DNA from: an uncultured Eubacteriales bacterium
Lineage (GTDB): Bacteria > Bacillota > Clostridia > Christensenellales > Aristaeellaceae
Length of the DNA: 44,122 nt
Direction: 5' to 3'
Assembly: GCA_902777335.1 (NCBI GenBank)
Contig: CACYTF010000020.1
Coordinates: 1-44,122, forward strand
Below, piece by piece: positions 39,509 through 44,122 of the stretch. The notes under the pieces were generated by a model. It was not told the DNA's origin and did no database searches. It saw only the letters and a program-made list of their open reading frames with translations. The translations under genes and the position numbers were made by a program. Within the stretch, counting starts at the first letter, position 1, and each line of letters begins with the position of its first letter.

Positions 39509-40672
39509 GTGACCCAATCTATCCATATTGTCCTGGAAGTCATTCTGGGGATCATCGTTTTCTCACTGCCTTTCATCGTGGGCCAAGTGTTCAGGTCGAG
39601 GTCCATCAGCTTCACCTATCTGTGCGGTCAGATTATCCTGTGGGCGGCGTTCCAGTTCATCGCCGTTCCGATGGTGTACTACAGAGCAGATTTCAGCACA
39701 CTGTTCTGGGCGTATACCGGAATTGTGATTGTACTGACCGGATTCGGCATCTATACGCTGATGAAGGGACACCATAAGGTCCGAAAGAGAGGGACAAGTG
39801 TCTGGTGGAAGCGTCTCTCCCCCTTCCTGATCATCGCATTCCTGGTGATCGGCTATCAGATGTTCATCTATATCTTCGGGATGCATCTGGACGAGGACGA
39901 CGCCCGGTGGATCGCCGAGGCAAACGACGCGCTGGTGAAGAACAAGATGTTGCTCTACAACCCGGCGACGGGGGAGTACATCGGTCGATTCGTGGGTGAG
40001 ATGGTCAAGGATGTGTTCAGTCCGTGGAGCATGTACTTGGCGTGGCTGAGCAGGATGACGACCATCAAGGCTGTAGTCATTGCGCATACGGTTTATCCGC
40101 CGATATTGCTTGGCTTATCGTATTCTGCATACTATGAGATTGGCGGTCAGTTGTTCTCGGATGAAAAGCAGAACGGCAAGCTGAAAAGCAAGAGGCATGA
40201 GCGCGGCATCTTCCTGCTGATGGTAAGCATGATCAATATGTTCATGGCAGGAAACGCCTACACACAATCAGTGTTCACGCTCACAAGGATCTGGCAGGGC
40301 AAAGCCGTCGTAGCGGCGGTGATAATACCGAGCATACTATCGATAATATTGAGGATTCAAGTTCCGGACAATAGAAAAGCATTAAAACGACGCAAGAAAA
40401 CTACAGTTGTTCAAATAGATGAGTATAGGAACAGGCAATCAGTCAGTTATAGAGGCTGGTTGCTCTTGTTTGTGGCAGGTATGGCGTGTTGCCTGTTCTC
40501 AGGCATGGGCATAGCGATCGGGTTGATCATGATTGCCGTATATGGTGCATATGTGGTTGTCAAAGGCCTGATCGTGAGTCCAAAAAGCAGCTGGAAGCAG
40601 ATGCCCTTATGGCTACTCAGTTTGGCTCCGAGTATCATCTTCAGTATAGGGTATTTCCGGCTGAAGGGGTAA
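39509..40672 (+). CDS. DUF6077-type multispanning membrane protein, N-terminal part
   Basis: About nine membrane helices in 387 residues. The extracytoplasmic segment MHLDEDDARWIAEANDAL (about 128-145) followed by SPWSMYLAWLSRM (about 174-186), and RIWQGKAVVAAVIIP further on, are the features I recall for DUF6077 proteins of clostridial polysaccharide loci, which look like GT-C glycosyltransferases or polymerases with an acidic first loop. The gene uses a GTG start with GAGGTGAG upstream. The protein ends at APSIIFSIGYFRLKG, where longer family members continue with further helices; matching sequence is found at the start of the next ORF in another frame. A split or frameshifted gene is therefore suspected. 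Confidence 0.7.
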   Translation: MTQSIHIVLEVILGIIVFSLPFIVGQVFRSRSISFTYLCGQIILWAAFQFIAVPMVYYRADFSTLFWAYTGIVIVLTGFGIYTLMKGHHKVRKRGTSVWWKRLSPFLIIAFLVIGYQMFIYIFGMHLDEDDARWIAEANDALVKNKMLLYNPATGEYIGRFVGEMVKDVFSPWSMYLAWLSRMTTIKAVVIAHTVYPPILLGLSYSAYYEIGGQLFSDEKQNGKLKSKRHERGIFLLMVSMINMFMAGNAYTQSVFTLTRIWQGKAVVAAVIIPSILSIILRIQVPDNRKALKRRKKTTVVQIDEYRNRQSVSYRGWLLLFVAGMACCLFSGMGIAIGLIMIAVYGAYVVVKGLIVSPKSSWKQMPLWLLSLAPSIIFSIGYFRLKG

Positions 40673-40785
40673 ACGATTCAAACGATATTTTGCGGCCTGG
40701 GACTGATTTAAGCAAAAGAAGAACACAGAGAAACGCGGTCAAATAGCATTGACAATCAAACTGTCAGGAAGGAGATGCCCGATCG

Positions 40786-43041
40786 ATGATAGACTGGATA
40801 CTGGCTGAGAGTGGCGGGCATTGCTTCTTTTATGCGTTTCCGGTGGCATTATTGCTGCTGTTCTTTTTGATGCGTGAGCGCAGGGCCAGATTCCTGATTC
40901 CGAGTGTCATCATAACGATCGTGATTGTCAATCCATGGTTCTACAGATATTGGGACGCCTTGGACCTCTATGCTTATTGGAGGGTACTTTGGATTGCACC
41001 TGTAATCCCGGTTGTAACGGCGGTTGTTCCGGCTCTGACTGAAAGAACAGGCGCAATGACCATCAATAGGTCTTGGATCAGCAGTATTATTTATATCGCG
41101 ATTGCTGGAATTGGTATTCTTGGCATAGTATTGGGCGGAAGCTTTGTATACAACGCTTCCCGCGGACAGTTTGCGAGGGTGGGTATAAACAGTTCGAAGC
41201 TGCCAGAATCAATCATTGAGATTGCGGATAGACTGTTAGAGCTTGACGAGCATCCGAGAATAATTGCACAGCATCCCATAGGCGTGTATATTCGTCAGTA
41301 TACCGGCGAGATAGACCAGCTCTATGGAAGAGATATTGATGGGTTTATCTTCAGAACCAAAAACGACGCTCGAAATATAAACGGCCAAGTTTCAGATCCG
41401 GAAGGAGACTTGAACGCTGTTGCGACGTTCATGGCAAATGATGAATACGAATATCTTGTCATTGCTGATGAAGGAAGAGAAGAACGGCTGGCAGAGGCAA
41501 GGTTCGAACTGATCGACCACATTCGCGAATATGGCATATACAGAGCGCACGGTATTCCTACGGTTGTCAGAGAGAGAAATGCATTAGGGCAAGTGATTTC
41601 AACAACAACTGTTGATGAGACCGGTATGCCAATCAACGTTGAATCCGGATATGCAACGATATCGTATGAATATGATAATAATGGAAACATCATCCGGGAA
41701 TTCAGGACCGATGTTAATGGAAACGGCGTTGCCAACTCTAATGGGGCCGCGGGTTACATAAGGGAATATGATTCCTGGGCCAATGTGGTCTCGGATAAGA
41801 CGATTGGGCCTGATGGAGCTGCCGTTGCAAATCATGTTGGATACGCGGAAGTGAAGCGGGAATATGAGGGATCAAAGCTAAAAATGGAATCCTATTGGGA
41901 TGTTGAAGGACATCTTGTGGATCGTGCGGATACCAGATATGCTGAAGCTCGAATGGATTATGATGGTAACAAGAATCGAATCTCCGAGCGTTATTTTGAT
42001 AAAGACGGCAATTCTGTCATGATCAGCGCTGGATATGCGGAAGTCAGGAGAGCATACAAGAATAGGCATATGACAGAAGAACGGTATTTTGGCCCGGATG
42101 GATGTCCGGTTTCAGTAGCGGCAGGATATGCGGGAAAGATGTGTTCATATGATGCTTCGGGTAATCTTACAAGAGAGGCATACTACGATGAGGAATGGCA
42201 TCCGATAAATTGTGTCAATGGTTACACCTCTGATGAACGTGAATCTGATGCTGATCGGAATGTGATTGTCCAGAGATTTCTGGATATGAGTGGTCATCCT
42301 GTGGTTACCGGGTCGGGATACGCGGAAGTTCATAGAGTTTATGATCAAGGTCATTTGATTCGTGAAGAATACTATGGATCTGATGGTATGCTTTATACAC
42401 AAAATGCGGGATACACCTCAATTGTGCAAGCTTGGGATGGAGACATCTTAGCTTCGCGAACCTACTGCAATCCGGATGGAACGCCGATCAATCGTTCAGA
42501 CGGTTATTCCAAAGTTGTTTGGGAACAGGGAGAAACATGCAGAAATGTAAAGTTTTATGATGCTGAAGGGTCGGAAGTAGAGATAGCCGGCTTGAACTTG
42601 GTCAGAGACATTAAATACGACTCTGATGGTTGGTCGAATTGGATGATTCCGAGTTATAACACTTTAAACTCCTGTCAGAACATCGGATACGTGAATTTAG
42701 GGGAAAAGACTCAAGAGGATGTTTATGCATGTCAGATCGAGATCGAATTCAAAAACGTATCTGCGTCAGAGGGGCAAACCCTTCGCTTCTGGACTCAGGG
42801 AGCACAGGACGGAAAATGGATTGCAGCCAATATCTGGGATGGTAGTCTGATTGATCTTAGTGAAGTTCCAAAGGACGGTGTGTATAGATTCACTTCAACA
42901 AAAGCGATTTCAGAGGATATGGTAAATATCAGCACATTCAATGTTGGTTTTAGGTGTGATTACTGGGCCAGTGGAATGTATAGAGTAAGAAATGTGAAGA
43001 TAGAAAAAGGTTCGCATAGCGAGTGGAGCCCGGGAATATAA
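40786..43041 (+). CDS. Membrane protein with DUF6077-like C-terminal helices fused to nine YD-like repeats
   Basis: 751 residues. The first about 125 residues hold four to five helices (GGHCFFYAFPVALLLLFFL, then NPWFYR and AYWRVLWIAPVIPV, which resemble the end of DUF6077 proteins). An extracytoplasmic globular part (about 130-280) follows. Nine repeats of about 32 residues occupy about 285-600 with the pattern GYAxxxxxYDxxGNxxxExYYDxDGxPV, recalling RHS/YD or wall-binding repeats. The C-terminal 150 residues look like a beta-sandwich carbohydrate-binding module (NIGYVNLGEK, LRFWTQGAQDGKW). AAGGAGATG lies about 9 nt before the ATG, so it can be translated by itself. AT-rich, unlike the sugar transferase, suggesting transfer. 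Surface binding of the polymer is inference. Confidence 0.68.
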   Translation: MIDWILAESGGHCFFYAFPVALLLLFFLMRERRARFLIPSVIITIVIVNPWFYRYWDALDLYAYWRVLWIAPVIPVVTAVVPALTERTGAMTINRSWISSIIYIAIAGIGILGIVLGGSFVYNASRGQFARVGINSSKLPESIIEIADRLLELDEHPRIIAQHPIGVYIRQYTGEIDQLYGRDIDGFIFRTKNDARNINGQVSDPEGDLNAVATFMANDEYEYLVIADEGREERLAEARFELIDHIREYGIYRAHGIPTVVRERNALGQVISTTTVDETGMPINVESGYATISYEYDNNGNIIREFRTDVNGNGVANSNGAAGYIREYDSWANVVSDKTIGPDGAAVANHVGYAEVKREYEGSKLKMESYWDVEGHLVDRADTRYAEARMDYDGNKNRISERYFDKDGNSVMISAGYAEVRRAYKNRHMTEERYFGPDGCPVSVAAGYAGKMCSYDASGNLTREAYYDEEWHPINCVNGYTSDERESDADRNVIVQRFLDMSGHPVVTGSGYAEVHRVYDQGHLIREEYYGSDGMLYTQNAGYTSIVQAWDGDILASRTYCNPDGTPINRSDGYSKVVWEQGETCRNVKFYDAEGSEVEIAGLNLVRDIKYDSDGWSNWMIPSYNTLNSCQNIGYVNLGEKTQEDVYACQIEIEFKNVSASEGQTLRFWTQGAQDGKWIAANIWDGSLIDLSEVPKDGVYRFTSTKAISEDMVNISTFNVGFRCDYWASGMYRVRNVKIEKGSHSEWSPGI

Positions 43042-43286
43042 GCATCATTAGAAGGTTTCAGTATTGATAATTTGGTGTGGAATGTGTCAAAGAATGCAGT
43101 AAAATCAAGGGCTTCAGCGATTTTGAAGGCGTGAAAATGTGGTACACTATTATCCTTGGGATACTTGGTTCACAAGTAGATCCTCGGAGCACCCGAAGCC
43201 CCGTAACCAACATCCATTCTGATGAGGACTGGAAGCTTCTGGATCCTGATCAGAGTGGATGAAAAGCCTCTCCTGCAAAACAGCCA

Positions 43287-43366
43287 GGGGCACTTCCACT
43301 ACAAATATAACTTGCCATACATGAGAGGTAGATGTCAAGAGATAATTCACAATTTGAAAGTGCCCC
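43287..43366. mobile_element. Possible 80-bp MITE-like element
   Basis: GGGGCACTT (43287-43295) and AAGTGCCCC (43358-43366) are perfect 9-bp inverted ends, and similarity continues inward (TCCA against TTCA). No clear target duplication flanks it. It could also be one recombined pair of insertion-sequence ends, or a simple hairpin. Confidence 0.35.
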
Positions 43367-43406
43367 GGAATTCAGGGGCCACAAGGATATAGCAAGGTGA
43401 GTCGAA

Positions 43407-43511
43407 ATGGTCATTCATATTTTTACTCTAATGCGGACTGTGCGGTTTGAAAATGGTTTCTGCATAGAAGACTGTGTTAATTGGGGCGATTGCTCGATGA
43501 TGGCAGATTGA
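43407..43511 (+). CDS. Possible 34-residue ORF
   Basis: An ATG at 43407 with AAGGTGAG (43394-43401) 5 nt upstream begins a 34-codon frame with four cysteine or tryptophan-rich positions (CIEDCVNWGDC). The N-terminus MVIHIFTLMRTVRFENG could be the truncated start of a larger polysaccharide-locus protein. It stops 19 nt before the next gene. Real translation is plausible because of the ribosome site, but no function can be proposed. Confidence 0.3.
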   Translation: MVIHIFTLMRTVRFENGFCIEDCVNWGDCSMMAD

Positions 43512-43530
43512 ATGAAAGAAGAGGACTGAC

Positions 43531-44122
43531 GTGGGTAACAGCGCTTTGCTTCAAGAGCTTAAATATGCAAGTAGGAAAATACATAGTGAGTTGACATTTG
43601 TACAAGCGTTCACGGAGTTTCGTCGAGAAGCATATAGGATTCTTCATCCCTCTTCAAATCATGATGATCAGTATTCAAATTATTCGATAAATGAGGGCTC
43701 TTTTTCAAAAGGGCAGGAAGTAATAAAATACTACCTGTTAAAAAATGAACCATGCATGTTGGCTCGATTTGGAGCAACAGAATTAAAATCGTTTTCAACA
43801 TGGATGCAATTAAATAATAAGTTAACTGGCTCTTTTGCTTATGACAAAAGAAAATATATAAAAAATGCATGTATGCCTAATTGGTTTTCTTTGTGGAATA
43901 TGCATGGGATGGAATACTTGTCTGGTTTTTTCCCCGCTACCCAAGAAAATCTGCAGAGATGGGGATGTATTGTTGAAAAAGACCTAATGGAAGTTGATCT
44001 ATTGTTCACCTGGCAGGAAAACGAAAAAATCCTTACTTGCACAGTGTTGCTAATCCATGGTATAATCAGGCATCTTAACAGACCGAATAGGGTGCTATCA
44101 GATGCCGCAGTCCAGCAATCAT
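43531..44122 (+). CDS. GT-D-fold-like glycosyltransferase, incomplete at window end
   Basis: An open frame from GTG 43531 (AGAGGA 6 nt upstream) runs without a stop to the end of the window, 197 codons. CMLARFGATELKSF (about 78-91) resembles the LxRFGxxE motif of GT-D fold glycosyltransferases (DUF1792 type), and DLLFTWQENEKIL (about 157-169) resembles the later conserved TW segment. Those enzymes add sugars to surface glycans. From about codon 170 onward the sequence no longer looks like the family, and a strong promoter and a new start appear there, so the gene may be cut by an insertion near 44040. Very AT-rich relative to the rest of the window. Confidence 0.6.
   Translation, partial: MGNSALLQELKYASRKIHSELTFVQAFTEFRREAYRILHPSSNHDDQYSNYSINEGSFSKGQEVIKYYLLKNEPCMLARFGATELKSFSTWMQLNNKLTGSFAYDKRKYIKNACMPNWFSLWNMHGMEYLSGFFPATQENLQRWGCIVEKDLMEVDLLFTWQENEKILTCTVLLIHGIIRHLNRPNRVLSDAAVQQS
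44037..44066 (+). promoter_or_regulatory. Promoter-like sequence inside the last ORF
   Basis: TTGCAC (44037-44042), 18-nt spacer, TATAAT (44061-44066) with an upstream TGG (extended -10). It is followed by AGGGTG (44089-44094) and an ATG at 44102. Such a cassette inside a coding gene suggests the edge of an inserted element. Confidence 0.45.
44102..44122 (+). CDS. Possible start of a new gene, cut by window end
   Basis: ATG at 44102 with AGGGTG 7 nt upstream and a promoter 35 nt before that. Only seven codons (MPQSSNH) are visible, so no product can be named; an insertion-sequence transposase would fit the setting. Confidence 0.25.

Larger units (their letters stand above)
43042..43530. other. 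AT-rich spacer with probable insertion-element remnants
   Basis: No intact gene other than a doubtful 34-codon frame. TGGTACA (43140-43146) and TGGTTCAC (43166-43173), 26 bp apart, recall the repeated terminal motifs of IS21-family elements. An 80-bp segment with 9-bp inverted ends follows at 43287. Short reading frames here have no ribosome sites and no recognisable product. Confidence 0.5.

Noticed and set aside
43077..43350. Short frames on both strands in the AT-rich spacer as transposase fragments
   Set aside because: An IHSDQ-like string appears on the minus strand, but surrounding residues do not fit any transposase, so no gene is called.

Overview
The window reads as a chromosomal piece of a GC-rich member of the Clostridia, probably a gut or rumen organism. 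The reasons are the DUF512 protein-der-plsY gene order typical of Clostridia, strong AGGAGG ribosome binding sites, TTGACA/TATAAT promoters, PadR-DUF1700/DUF4097 and LacI/ABC sugar modules, and a BspA-type leucine-rich repeat protein. An assignment near Christensenellales is only a guess. Most genes are GC-rich and cast long antisense shadow ORFs. Two stretches are visibly AT-richer and look acquired: about 1730-4766 and about 38600-44122.

Left part (1-8105, all minus strand): xylulokinase lies downstream of a compact three-gene cassette made of a DUF262 protein, an AAA ATPase with a DUF3696-like tail and an unrecognised 261-residue protein. The cassette begins inside the stop of plsY, in the housekeeping operon DUF512 protein-der-plsY. 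It looks like an anti-phage or genome-defence system grafted onto an essential operon.

Carbohydrate part (8190-18540): a plus-strand GH2-GH31-MATE group and an orphan 59-codon gene with its own promoter and terminator face a minus-strand operon of a GH127 beta-L-arabinofuranosidase, a split chromate-type transporter pair and an EamA transporter. Signalling and surface part (18580-24030): a large sensor with two extracytoplasmic binding domains and a GGDEF output, then a secreted protein of about 20 LRR_5 repeats.

Sugar uptake part (24030-31740): a repeat-rich spacer, a metallo-hydrolase and PfkB kinase operon, a divergent LacI regulator with two palindromic operators, and an ABC importer lacking its ATPase, co-translated at its end with a second metallo-hydrolase. 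A perfect 68-bp palindrome covers the convergent stop codons with the PadR-controlled DUF1700/DUF4097 gene. Heptanucleotide tandem repeats occupy several spacers.

Surface polysaccharide part (33280-44122): two large Wzz-like membrane proteins are read divergently from an exopolysaccharide operon. That operon has a leader of about 325 nt, a polyprenyl-phosphate sugar transferase, a secreted metallo-hydrolase, a DUF6077-type membrane protein apparently split over two ORFs (the second fused to nine repeats of about 32 residues), insertion-element debris, and a GT-D-like glycosyltransferase that runs off the end and may be interrupted by an insertion near 44040. No rRNA, tRNA or CRISPR array was seen.
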